From Methylobacter sp. (GTDB taxonomy: Bacteria > Pseudomonadota > Gammaproteobacteria > Methylococcales > Methylomonadaceae), in contig SCPZ01000020.1 of the NCBI GenBank assembly GCA_004299305.1, positions 1 through 47,905 of the forward strand: 47,905 nucleotides of DNA, written 5' to 3'. A program made the position numbers and the translations under genes. The notes beneath the pieces were generated by a model. That model ran no database searches and was not told the origin of the DNA. It worked only from the letters and a program-made list of their open reading frames with translations. The stretch's first letter is position 1, and each line of letters begins with the position of its first letter. Below, piece by piece: positions 1 to 7,933 of the stretch.

Positions 1-17
1 TTATCATGGTCGCTGCT

Positions 18-65
18 GGAGTGCAGGCTTCGCCTGCGCTAGCAAGCAAGCGAAGCTTGCACTCC
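18..65. repeat. Inverted repeat with 16-bp arms
   Basis: Arms at 18-33 and 50-65 are reverse complements except for one base, separated by a 16-base loop. It lies just upstream of the transposase remnant and may be an intergenic REP-like element or a former terminator. No T tract follows on either strand, so a terminator role is not supported. Confidence 0.6.
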
Positions 66-121
66 TTCCCCTCATAGTTTCAATAAGCATAGTAATTAAC
101 TGGATTTGAAAATGCTGTAAG

Positions 122-294
122 GCCACGGGACTGGCCGGTGAAAAGTGCTACGATGCAGGAAAACACATCCAAGGGCGCTTTGCCTGGCTTTATCGCTATC
201 GCAGATTGAGCAAAGCCTACGAGGCGCTTTTGAGTCTAGCGAAACTTTCGTGTACATCGCCATGATCAATCTGATACTAAAGCGGCTTGACTAA
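122..294 (+). pseudogene. IS5-family transposase, C-terminal remnant with frameshift
   Basis: Translation from 122 gives the tail of a DDE transposase, including the segment RFAWLYRYRRLSKAYE (179-223), then continues one frame over from 232 with ESSETFVYIAMINLILKRL and a stop at 292-294. This RxxWL/RRL.KxYE/SSE..IYIAMI.L.LKRL pattern is typical of the IS1031-like branch of the IS5 family. Adding one T to the run at 228-231 would restore a single frame, so the copy carries a one-base deletion. The N-terminal two thirds are absent and there is no start codon, so it is a dead fragment. Confidence 0.75.
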
Positions 295-339
295 ACGGAC
301 TTTTAAAACGCGTTAATGAATGACACTCTGAGAATACGT

Positions 340-3138
340 ATGGTGCTTCCTAAAATAACCCTATCGGCTGGTATCGCTCCTAAAGAAGGCGCAATCGGCA
401 CTTACCTCATCCGCTTAAACACTGCTGCGCCTGCGGGCGGATTAACGGTGAATTTCGACACCTCAGGTAGCACGGCTACCTTGAATGCGGATTATAAGTT
501 TGGCGTCGGTCGCCATCTGACCGCTGTTGCGGCCAACAGTTTTACTATTGCCGCTGGACAAAATCGTGCGACTTTACAGGTCATTGCTAGCAGTGATGAC
601 GTGTTAGACCCCAGCGAAGCAGTGAGTTTAACGCTTGTCAATGGCGCGGGTTATTTACTGGCAAGTAGGGCCGCTACGTTTGCTCCAAAAATCGATGTCG
701 GCGTAGGAGACTATATTCCTATTTCAGTCATCAGCGCCGATTTCAACGGCGATGACAAGCTGGATTTAGCCACCGCGAACGAGTACGGTAACAGTGTCTC
801 GGTACGCTTAGGCGATGGTCTCGGAGGCTTTAGCGGCATGACTGGCGTATCGATGGGTGATTATCCCACTTCAGTCATCAGCGCCGATTTCAACGGCGAT
901 GGAAAACTGGATTTAGCCGCCGTGAACGCGAACAGTGACAGTGTCTCGGTACGCTTAGGCGATGGTAGCGGTGGTTTTAGTGGTACGACTAGCGTATTGG
1001 TGGGTGATTATCCCTGGTCAGGCATCAGCGCCGATTTCAACGGTGATGGCAAGCTGGATTTAGCCGCCGCGAACGCGAACGATAATACTGTTTCGGTACG
1101 CTTAGGCGATGGTAGCGGTGGTTTTAGTGGTACGACTAGCGTATCGGTGGGTGATTATCCCTGGTCAGTCATCAGCGCCGATTTCAACGGCGATGGCAAG
1201 TTGGATTTAGCCACAGCGAACGGAAACAGTGACAGTATCTCGGTACGCTTAGGCGATGGTAGCGGTGGCTTTAGTGGCATGACTAGTGTATCGGTGGGTG
1301 ATTTTCCCAGGTCAGTCATCAGCGTCGATTTCAACGGCGATGGCAATCTGGATTTAGCTGCCGCGAACATGAACGATAACACTGTCTCGGTACGTTTAGG
1401 CGATGGTAGCGGTGGCTTTAGTGGCACGACTCACGTATCGGTGAATGCTAGTCCCTTGTCAGTCATCAGCGCCGATTTCAACGGCGATGACAAACTGGAT
1501 TTAGCTATCGCGAACGGGAGCGCCGGAAGCACTGTCTCGGTATTGTTAAACACCACCGTTGTTCCCATTACGACTTTAATCATTGCCGATGTTGCGCCAC
1601 CGTCCAATAATCCCCCTACTGGCAGAGTGACGATTAACGACACCACCCCCGAACAAAACCAAACCCTCACTGTTTCCAATACCCTGGCCGATGCTGATAG
1701 CCCAAATGGCTTAAGCACAATTACTTATTCATGGAAAACCGGCATAACCGTTTTAGGTACGGGCAACACTTACACCGTCAGCGCTAAGGACGTCGGCAAA
1801 CCCATCGCCGTTACAGCCAGCTACACCGATGGTTTGGGTAATGCAGAAAGCGTCAGTAGCTTGCCGACTAGCGCGGTCACTGTAGCTGCAACGGCCGGTT
1901 TTATTATTAACCCTGTCGCCGTCCAAAATACAGGCGAAGACGGTACAACGGCGAACTACAGCATTGCCCTTAAAACGGCACCGTTAGCAGGTCAAAATGT
2001 GGTGCTAACCTTTACCAGTAGCAACACCAGCGAAGGAACGGTTGTAACACCAACGCTCATTTTTACCTCAAACAATTACGCTACCCTACAAACTTTAACC
2101 GTGCGCGGTGTTGATGATTATTTAAATGATGGAGTCGTACCGTATCAAGTCACCGCAGAAGTCAGTACTATTGATATTTTTTATAAAGATTTAATTATTA
2201 GCCCCTTTAGTTTAACCAATATCGATGACGGTTTGGACGTAGCGCTGGATTTATACGGTGATCAAAGTGGTTCAAGCAAGGATGTATTGAATGGTGGCAA
2301 CGGTGCGGACAAATTACATGGCAAGGATATGGCAGATAATTTATCAGGCGGTATTGGCAATGACTCGTTATGGGGTGGTTATGGTGACGATAATTTGTTT
2401 GGCAATGAAGGCGATGACAAATTATTGGGCGAACAAGAAAATGATTATCTGGACGGCGGCGCTGGCAATGACACCCTAGATGGCGGTGACGGTGTGGATA
2501 CCATGATAGGCGGCACCGGCAATGACACTTACTATTTGGGCTATGATGCGGTCGATAAGATTGATGATCAAAGCTCAAGCACGGATATTGATACTGTGAT
2601 TATGCCGTATCTATTAACCCGCTACACTTTACCAAAAGGCATTGAAAATGGCGCAATTGATGCGGGCACACAAGCCAGCAGTTTAACAGGCAATACCAGC
2701 AACAACAGTTTAACCGGTAATGATGGGGCTAACACCTTAATCGGTGCTGTGGGGCGTGATTCGTTATTCGGTGGCAATGGCAACGATATATTAATCGGTG
2801 GCACAGACAATGACATGTTAACGGGCGGTGTTGGAAAAGATATTTTTAAACTGCTGGACAAAACCGGCGTTGATAAAATTGTCGACTTTAAGCCCATAGA
2901 TGATAGCGTCCAACTTGAAAACAGCGTATTCACCAAAATCGGTGGCAATGGCATCTTGAATGCTGGCATGTTTAAAACAGGTAAGTCTGCCGCTGATAGC
3001 AATGATTTTCTGATTTATAACCCGAATGACGGCAAAGTTTATTACGATGCGGATGGCAGTGGCGCAGGAGCTGCGGTACAAATTGCTTTAATCGGTACAA
3101 ACCTTGCGCTCACTAATGCAGATTTTGTGGTGATTTAA
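340..3138 (+). CDS. Large secreted Calx-beta / FG-GAP (VCBS) / RTX calcium-binding protein
   Basis: Predicted extracellular repeat protein exported by a type I secretion system. Numbering from ATG 316, a Calx-beta-like region spans about residues 10-110. Six FG-GAP repeats of about 48 residues follow (about 135-420), each with a calcium-loop motif such as DFNGDGKLDL. An Ig-like segment (430-530) and a second Calx-like segment (540-640) come next. RTX nonapeptides of the type GGxGxDxLx lie at about 659-740 and 790-845. The last 100 residues resemble a C-terminal T1SS signal and end hydrophobically. There is no N-terminal signal peptide. I place the start at 340 rather than 316 because the paralogue at 15501 begins with the equivalent residues (MALPKITLSAG) and both have a GAGAA-type site upstream. 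The start is the only uncertain point; the ligand is unknown. Confidence 0.85.
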   Translation: MVLPKITLSAGIAPKEGAIGTYLIRLNTAAPAGGLTVNFDTSGSTATLNADYKFGVGRHLTAVAANSFTIAAGQNRATLQVIASSDDVLDPSEAVSLTLVNGAGYLLASRAATFAPKIDVGVGDYIPISVISADFNGDDKLDLATANEYGNSVSVRLGDGLGGFSGMTGVSMGDYPTSVISADFNGDGKLDLAAVNANSDSVSVRLGDGSGGFSGTTSVLVGDYPWSGISADFNGDGKLDLAAANANDNTVSVRLGDGSGGFSGTTSVSVGDYPWSVISADFNGDGKLDLATANGNSDSISVRLGDGSGGFSGMTSVSVGDFPRSVISVDFNGDGNLDLAAANMNDNTVSVRLGDGSGGFSGTTHVSVNASPLSVISADFNGDDKLDLAIANGSAGSTVSVLLNTTVVPITTLIIADVAPPSNNPPTGRVTINDTTPEQNQTLTVSNTLADADSPNGLSTITYSWKTGITVLGTGNTYTVSAKDVGKPIAVTASYTDGLGNAESVSSLPTSAVTVAATAGFIINPVAVQNTGEDGTTANYSIALKTAPLAGQNVVLTFTSSNTSEGTVVTPTLIFTSNNYATLQTLTVRGVDDYLNDGVVPYQVTAEVSTIDIFYKDLIISPFSLTNIDDGLDVALDLYGDQSGSSKDVLNGGNGADKLHGKDMADNLSGGIGNDSLWGGYGDDNLFGNEGDDKLLGEQENDYLDGGAGNDTLDGGDGVDTMIGGTGNDTYYLGYDAVDKIDDQSSSTDIDTVIMPYLLTRYTLPKGIENGAIDAGTQASSLTGNTSNNSLTGNDGANTLIGAVGRDSLFGGNGNDILIGGTDNDMLTGGVGKDIFKLLDKTGVDKIVDFKPIDDSVQLENSVFTKIGGNGILNAGMFKTGKSAADSNDFLIYNPNDGKVYYDADGSGAGAAVQIALIGTNLALTNADFVVI

Positions 3139-3161
3139 GTTCCGTAAAACATGTAAGCCAT

Positions 3162-3179
3162 GTAGGGTAAATACCCTAC
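3162..3179. other. Perfect 8-bp hairpin after the RTX gene
   Basis: GTAGGGTA at 3162-3169 pairs with TACCCTAC at 3172-3179 across two bases, 24 bases past the RTX gene stop. It could stall or protect the transcript end, but no T run follows, so it is not a classical intrinsic terminator. The rest of 3139-3284 shows nothing I recognise. Confidence 0.4.
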
Positions 3180-3284
3180 GGGTTAAGACAGGTAACCATA
3201 CATGGGGGTACGGAGGTACGGATTGGCCGCTAGGCGAGCCGCCATCACCCAAACCCGTAAGATGGATGAATGTAATCATGCGGT

Positions 3285-3539
3285 TCAATAATGATAACGG
3301 CATTGGGCAATGATGATCGCATCATCGCTGATTTTGTAAATGATCCGATGTTCACGGTCGATACGGCGAGACCAGTAGCCTGTCCAGTTATGTCGTAGTG
3401 GTTCGGGATCGCCTAAGCCTGAAAAGGGGTGCCGTTGGATATTCATGATGAGTAGATTGATGCGTTTTAACACTTTTTTGTCGATTATTTGCCAGTATAG
3501 GTAGTCTTCCCATGCTGTTTCTGCCCATGACAAAATCAT
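3285..3539 (-). CDS. yoeB: YoeB-family mRNA interferase toxin
   Basis: Ribosome-dependent endoribonuclease toxin of a type II toxin-antitoxin pair. At 84 aa it has the exact length of E. coli YoeB, and the residues known to matter there fall at the same positions: Glu46 in DPEPLR, Arg65 in REHR, and His83-Tyr84 at the C-terminus. The tail RIIYKISDDAIIIAQCRYHY is diagnostic of Txe/YoeB. The start overlaps the antitoxin stop by four bases, giving the usual antitoxin-first translational coupling. All catalytic residues are present, so it should be active. Confidence 0.95.
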   Translation of the reverse strand: MILSWAETAWEDYLYWQIIDKKVLKRINLLIMNIQRHPFSGLGDPEPLRHNWTGYWSRRIDREHRIIYKISDDAIIIAQCRYHY

Positions 3540-3790
3540 TCGTCAACAAGAGCGTGTTGAACGGTTTTACCGGCTTCAATTTCGGCGATCGCTTGATTTA
3601 AACGCGCGGCATTTTTGGGACTGGCCATAAGGTAAGCGGTTTCTTCGTAGGATTTAAAATCTTCTAAAGAAATAAGTACCGCAGGTTTGCCATTTTGACG
3701 GGTAATTATGATGGGAGTGTGGTCATCATTGACTTTGTCTAGTGTGCTTGCCAAGTGGCTGCGAAAATTTGAATAACTGATGGTATCCAT
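3536..3790 (-). CDS. yefM: YefM-family antitoxin (Phd/YefM)
   Basis: DNA-binding antitoxin that neutralises the adjacent YoeB and normally represses its own operon. The 84-aa protein starts with the Phd/YefM signature MDTISYSNFRSHLASTLDKV and has the conserved middle segment PIIITRQNGKPAVLISLEDF, a DNA-binding and dimerisation fold. The C-terminal 25 residues are charged and likely form the flexible toxin-binding tail. It is the first gene of the pair, transcribed leftwards. The AT-rich stretch 3791-3830 upstream is where an autoregulatory promoter and operator would lie; I cannot define the boxes. Confidence 0.95.
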   Translation of the reverse strand: MDTISYSNFRSHLASTLDKVNDDHTPIIITRQNGKPAVLISLEDFKSYEETAYLMASPKNAARLNQAIAEIEAGKTVQHALVDE

Positions 3791-3877
3791 TGCTATATTA
3801 CCGGTTTATTTAAGTACTTATTATTGTACTCAAGATGCAAGCTTATACAAATGAATAACCTTGGTTCCCGCTGGCGC

Positions 3878-4564
3878 TTATTGAACCGGAAAGTCAAAAT
3901 AGGTATCAGGATACGGTTCATTTTTCAGCGTAAAATGCCACCACTCTTGCGAGTAAGGTGCAAATCCATGTTTTTCCATCAGCACTTGCAACAACATGCG
4001 ATGTGCGCGTTGGGACGGGGTTGGCGTTGGCGCTGTCGGCCAGGATTCCGGCCCGAAAAAGTCAAAAATGCCGCCCATGTCGATGGTCTCTTCACCGTTT
4101 AGCGATACCAGGGTCAGATCAATGGTGCTGCCTCTGCTGTGGCCGGAGCGCGATGATATATAGCCCTCCTTGAAAAGCCTGGATTTGTCTATGTTGGGAT
4201 AGTGTTGGCTTTTCATCGAATTGTCCTGGAGATCGTCGGCCCAGCGCACAAAATGATTAACGGCGCGTTGCGGACGGTAGGCGTCGAAAACTTTCAAACC
4301 CAGGCCAAAAACTGATAATTCTTGTTGTACGGCGCGAAGCGCGTCGGCGGCAGGACGGGTCAGTATCGCGCGAGGCTTGATATAGCCGTCTATAGGTTTG
4401 CCGATAAAATTACTCTCCGTGTAATAGTTCATTTCAAGCCTAATGGAAGGAATTACGGCGTCCAGGTAAACAAAATCCTGCGGCATAAGCGTCGGATTAG
4501 CGTTTGTTGTTCCTGTAAAAACAAGCGCTGCAAACAAAAGTAAGTTGATAGGTATAAGGCGCAT
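3878..4564 (-). CDS. Exported D-Ala-D-Ala dipeptidase, VanX/M15D family
   Basis: Zinc D,D-dipeptidase that cleaves D-alanyl-D-alanine-type dipeptides, probably in the periplasm. Numbering from ATG 4564 (228 aa), residues 1-22 form a signal peptide (hydrophobic LLLFAALVF, cleavage near TNA-N). VanX features are visible: Arg97 in AYRP, the zinc motif SGHSRGSTID with His142 and Asp149, and EWWH with catalytic Glu207 and zinc ligand His210. A GTG five codons upstream (4579) is an alternative start; I prefer the ATG because GTGAG lies about ten bases before it. There are no van resistance neighbours, so a role in murein dipeptide recycling is more likely than glycopeptide resistance. Confidence 0.88.
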   Translation of the reverse strand: MRLIPINLLLFAALVFTGTTNANPTLMPQDFVYLDAVIPSIRLEMNYYTESNFIGKPIDGYIKPRAILTRPAADALRAVQQELSVFGLGLKVFDAYRPQRAVNHFVRWADDLQDNSMKSQHYPNIDKSRLFKEGYISSRSGHSRGSTIDLTLVSLNGEETIDMGGIFDFFGPESWPTAPTPTPSQRAHRMLLQVLMEKHGFAPYSQEWWHFTLKNEPYPDTYFDFPVQ

Positions 4565-4714
4565 GGAATTAAGACTCACGTTAAGTTGATGGCGTCGGGT
4601 TGTCCGCAGTTCGGCAAGCTCAGGCCATCACATGCGGCAGGTGTAGCATATACGAAAAAAGAGGGGGATTTTGTATTTTGAATGTCGGCTTAGGTGAGAA
4701 ACATGCCGATATGC

Positions 4715-4747
4715 AGACCTTCCAGGTTTTTAAAACCTGGAAGGTCT
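4715..4747. repeat. 33-bp palindromic repeat, copy 1
   Basis: A near-perfect palindrome whose outer arm is AGACCTTCCAGG and whose core is TTTTTAAAA. An identical 33-bp copy is at 9305-9337 and a close variant at 18701-18733. It lies in the 335-base gap between the VanX-like gene and rfbC (4565-4899), where I see no gene. It could act as a bidirectional terminator-like hairpin or be a REP/MITE-type dispersed element. Confidence 0.85.
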
Positions 4748-4899
4748 AACTTGCAAGGTTTTTAAATAGCTCCAAACGGGGACAAAGAAAAGCCACATTT
4801 GATTGTTAAACCGGAATATAATCATGCGCGACTTGACATAAGCTGTCTCAAAAATAAGTCTTACAACGACATATCCAACCTGCCAAATACAACAACACC

Positions 4900-5445
4900 A
4901 TGCAAATCCATACTACCGAGATACCTGACCTCCTCATCATCGAACCTAAGGTCTTCGGCGATGACCGTGGCTTCTTTTATGAAAGTTTCAATGCGCGCCG
5001 CTTTGCAGAGCTGACGGGTATTAGCAAGAATTTCGTGCAAGATAATCATTCAAAATCAGCCAAAAATGTTTTGCGCGGCCTGCACTACCAGATTCAGCAG
5101 CCTCAAGGTAAGCTCGTGCGCGTTGTCGCCGGCGAGGTGTTTGATGTGGCGGTCGATATTCGTAAAAATTCACCCGCTTTCGGCCAGTGGGTTGGCGTAA
5201 CGCTCTCCGCTGAGAATAAACGCCAATTTTGGATACCCGAAGGCTTTGCACATGGATTTGTTGTTACCAGTGCATCGGCAGAATTCCTTTATAAAACTAC
5301 TGACTATTGGGCACCGGAACATGAGCGCAGCATACTCTGGAATGACCCGATTATCGGTATTCAATGGCCAATAGACGCCGAACCTCTTTTATCCGGCAAA
5401 GATATAGCAGGCAAGTTGCTCGAAGATGCCGAGGTGTTTGAATAA
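4900..5445 (+). CDS. rfbC: dTDP-4-dehydrorhamnose 3,5-epimerase
   Basis: RmlC epimerises dTDP-4-keto-6-deoxyglucose at C3 and C5, the third step of dTDP-L-rhamnose synthesis in the cytoplasm. At 181 aa it has the family length. Residues matching the active site are visible: His62 in RGLHYQ, Lys71, Tyr131 in FLYKTTDY and Asp168 near the C-terminus; the region 113-121 (PEGFAHGFV) is the classic cupin signature. No Shine-Dalgarno sequence is obvious before the ATG. It stands alone: rfbA, rfbB and rfbD are not in the window, and its neighbours are unrelated, so the rest of the pathway must be encoded elsewhere. Confidence 0.95.
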   Translation: MQIHTTEIPDLLIIEPKVFGDDRGFFYESFNARRFAELTGISKNFVQDNHSKSAKNVLRGLHYQIQQPQGKLVRVVAGEVFDVAVDIRKNSPAFGQWVGVTLSAENKRQFWIPEGFAHGFVVTSASAEFLYKTTDYWAPEHERSILWNDPIIGIQWPIDAEPLLSGKDIAGKLLEDAEVFE

Positions 5446-5495
5446 AGGGTCTACTGACAGGCGGCAATGAGGCGGGTTAAAGTCCATTGCTTTTA

Positions 5496-5527
5496 GGCTT
5501 CCCCGTTCCCACCTTAAAAGGGAAGCC
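5496..5527. terminator. Hairpin between convergent rfbC and nadE
   Basis: GGCTTCCC at 5496-5503 pairs with GGGAAGCC at 5520-5527 over a 16-base loop, midway between two converging genes. The position suits a shared terminator, but neither side carries a clear T tract, so the function is tentative. Confidence 0.35.
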
Positions 5528-5563
5528 GCTAAGAGTGACATAATTATTGCCACACGCGGCTGT

Positions 5564-7174
5564 CTAAATGCCCTTATAACCGGAAGTAATCGGGTAACGC
5601 CGATCCCGTCCGAAAGCTCTGGACGTAATCCTGATTCCCGGCGGCGATTGTCTGCGTTTATATTCATTCCGGTCTACCAAGCTGATGGCTCGGGCTACAT
5701 CTTCGCGCCTAAACCCGGCGGCGATGATTTCATCGGCGGCTTGGTCCTTCTCGATATAACGCTCCAGTATCGGGTCCAGCACATCGTAAGGCGGCAAGGA
5801 ATCCGCATCAACTTGGTCGGGCGCAAGTTCTGCCGAAGGCGGGCGAATAATGACCCGTTCCGGTATCACCGGAGATAAGGCATTGCGATAACGCGCCAAG
5901 CGGTAAACCAGCATTTTAGGTACGTCCTTAATCGGCGCAAAGCCGCCCGACATATCGCCGTACAGCGTCGCGTAACCCACGCTCATTTCACTCTTGTTGC
6001 CGGTGGTTAATAACAGCTTGCCCTGCTTGTTCGACAGCGCCATCAACACCACGCCCCGGCAACGCGCTTGAATGTTTTCCTCGGTAGCGTCTTTAGCCGA
6101 GCCTGCAAAAATATCCGCCAACATGCCGGTGAACGCGTTAACCGCAGGTTCTATCGGAATAGTGTGGTGTTTAACGCCTAAGGCTTCCGCTTCCAGCACC
6201 GCATCTTCGTTGCTCATGTCTTGGGTATAGCGTGACGGCAGCAGTACGGCTTCGACTTTATCCGCGCCCAGCGCATCAACAGCCAGCGCCAGAACCAGCG
6301 CCGAATCGATACCGCCGGACAGGCCCAAAATCGCGCCCTGGAAACCGTTTTTACGCACATAATCTTTAATGCCCAACACCAGCGCCTGATATTCGCTGGA
6401 GATTTCATTGTAGAGTGGCGCACAGGTGTTTTTTACAGGCGTATTGCCGTCGAACTCGACCACGCTGGTTTGCTCTTTAAACTCCGCAGCACGGAACACG
6501 ACTTCGCCGTCTACGTCTACGACGAAAGACGCGCCGTCGAAAATCAATTCATCCTGGCCGCCGACCTGATTGACATAAACTAGCGGAATCTGCGCGGCTT
6601 TAACCTGACTGCAAATAATAGCTTCCCGTTGATGGATTTTTCCCGAATTGAACGGCGAGGCGTTAAGGGTCAGCAGCAACTCCGCTCCCGCTTGTTTGTT
6701 ATCTTCAATAATGCCGGGTCGCCAAACATCTTCGCAAATGGTCAGGCCTATGAACGTGCCGTTGAACTCAAACACACACGGCTGGCTGCCCGCCGTAAAA
6801 TAACGTTGCTCGTCAAACACGCCGTAATTGGGCAATGCGCGTTTGCGGTAACAGGCCAGTATCGCGCCCTGATGCAACACCGCCGCGCTGTTGTATAGCT
6901 TGTCGCCGTCGCGCTCAGGAAAACCGACCACCAGCGCAATACCGGCAACGCGGTCGGCCAGTTGATAAAGCGCGTTATTGGCGGCGGCAATAAAATCGGC
7001 GCGCAGCAACAGGTCTTCCGCCGGGTAACCGGTTAGTGTCAGTTCGGGAAAGACGATCAACTCCGCGCTCAATTCGTCACGGGCATGAATCGCGGCGCGG
7101 GCGATGTTGTCGACATTGGCGGCAATGTTGCCGACCAGGAAATTGGTTTGGGCTAGGGCTATTTTTAGGGTCAT
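5564..7174 (-). CDS. nadE: Glutamine-dependent NAD+ synthase
   Basis: Makes NAD+ from deamido-NAD+, ATP and glutamine, the last step of NAD biosynthesis. The 536-aa protein has the two-domain form. The N-terminal nitrilase-type amidase (1-250) has the triad Glu44 (FPELTLTGYP), Lys111 (YRKRALPNYGVFDE) and Cys147 (TICEDVW). The C-terminal synthetase has the ATP-binding motif SGGIDS at 286-291 and a DQVDADSLPPYDVLD segment near 450. Length and residues are complete, so it should be functional. It follows the DUF4276-like gene by only 18 bases on the same strand, so it may be co-transcribed with the ATPase module upstream. Confidence 0.96.
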   Translation of the reverse strand: MTLKIALAQTNFLVGNIAANVDNIARAAIHARDELSAELIVFPELTLTGYPAEDLLLRADFIAAANNALYQLADRVAGIALVVGFPERDGDKLYNSAAVLHQGAILACYRKRALPNYGVFDEQRYFTAGSQPCVFEFNGTFIGLTICEDVWRPGIIEDNKQAGAELLLTLNASPFNSGKIHQREAIICSQVKAAQIPLVYVNQVGGQDELIFDGASFVVDVDGEVVFRAAEFKEQTSVVEFDGNTPVKNTCAPLYNEISSEYQALVLGIKDYVRKNGFQGAILGLSGGIDSALVLALAVDALGADKVEAVLLPSRYTQDMSNEDAVLEAEALGVKHHTIPIEPAVNAFTGMLADIFAGSAKDATEENIQARCRGVVLMALSNKQGKLLLTTGNKSEMSVGYATLYGDMSGGFAPIKDVPKMLVYRLARYRNALSPVIPERVIIRPPSAELAPDQVDADSLPPYDVLDPILERYIEKDQAADEIIAAGFRREDVARAISLVDRNEYKRRQSPPGIRITSRAFGRDRRYPITSGYKGI

Positions 7175-7192
7175 TGGAAGCTGTAATCAATA

Positions 7193-7933
7193 TTACGATT
7201 TTGGATTTAAACTTTGTAGTTGGGTAAAAAATTCCCTGAAAATCGGGCATTTTCCTGCCACAACATCTGGCTTTAACGATTGATGAAGTAAAAAAGGCGT
7301 ATGTCTGGCTTTTGAATAAACGGTTTGATTTTCTTGCCGAGATGATTCGATCAAGTGATCAGAAAGCTTTTCATGGCAAGAATTTTTATTCTGATCATAA
7401 GAGCTGAATGTTTCAGGCGAGTCGAAAGATACATCGTTATCTTTCAACCACTCCCGCATAGTTCGATGATTTTGTCTAAAGTCGATGTGATTGGCGACAG
7501 TATTATTCCAATCGGCAATTACCCATGCTTCCAATTCAGGTGCGGCAAAGCCGATAATTCGCTGAACCTCTTTAAATTCTCCATTTCCCGCTTGATTAAT
7601 AGTGTTGTCAAAGAGCGTTTTTCTTTTAATATTACAATAACAATCCAAATCATCCAGAATTAGTATGACATCGCATAAGGGATTACGGTATTTAACTGCA
7701 TCCTCTAATTTTGCTTTAATTTGTTTAGCAAAAGCTTCGCCGGTTTTACCCAATGCATCTATAGCAGCATTAGATTTGACTCTATCGGGAACTCGCTTAT
7801 TTCTTACGGGGGTAATTCTTTGAAAAGTAAAATGAGGAAAATACTTCTCAAAGAAATGAACTATGCCTCTTATACTACCTTCACGTTCACCTAATTCAGT
7901 TTCTCCACCCCCGGCAAATAACCAAATTACCAA
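7193..7933 (-). CDS. DUF4276-like (TOPRIM-like) protein paired with an AAA ATPase
   Basis: Cytoplasmic protein of about 246 aa without a certain function. The segment FAAPELEAWVIADWN (about 131-145) matches the xxExEAWLLAD signature of DUF4276 proteins. An early GGGETE and a later ILILDDLDC (D96-D99, a DxD pattern) look like the acidic residues of a TOPRIM nuclease fold; this is inference. No ATG is available: the frame opens with TTG at 7939, and a second TTG at 7933 lies eight bases after a GGAGG at 7942-7946, so I chose 7933. Start and ribosome site lie inside the end of the upstream ATPase gene, which implies tight translational coupling. Effector or nuclease subunit of an ATPase system is the best guess. 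Confidence 0.6.
   Translation of the reverse strand: MVIWLFAGGGETELGEREGSIRGIVHFFEKYFPHFTFQRITPVRNKRVPDRVKSNAAIDALGKTGEAFAKQIKAKLEDAVKYRNPLCDVILILDDLDCYCNIKRKTLFDNTINQAGNGEFKEVQRIIGFAAPELEAWVIADWNNTVANHIDFRQNHRTMREWLKDNDVSFDSPETFSSYDQNKNSCHEKLSDHLIESSRQENQTVYSKARHTPFLLHQSLKPDVVAGKCPIFREFFTQLQSLNPKS

Noticed and set aside
720-1530. Regular DNA repeats resembling a CRISPR array
   Set aside because: The period of about 147 bases encodes FG-GAP protein repeats in frame, and there are no spacers of constant size between identical short repeats.
1155-1718. Minus-strand open frames of 90 and 95 codons inside the first RTX gene
   Set aside because: They are antisense shadows of the FG-GAP repeats: their proline-rich residues (LPLKPPLPSPKRTE) recur with the repeat period and have no start signals.
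3088-3303. Minus-strand frame of 71 codons between the RTX and YoeB genes
   Set aside because: It overlaps the RTX gene end and a hairpin and has no family features.
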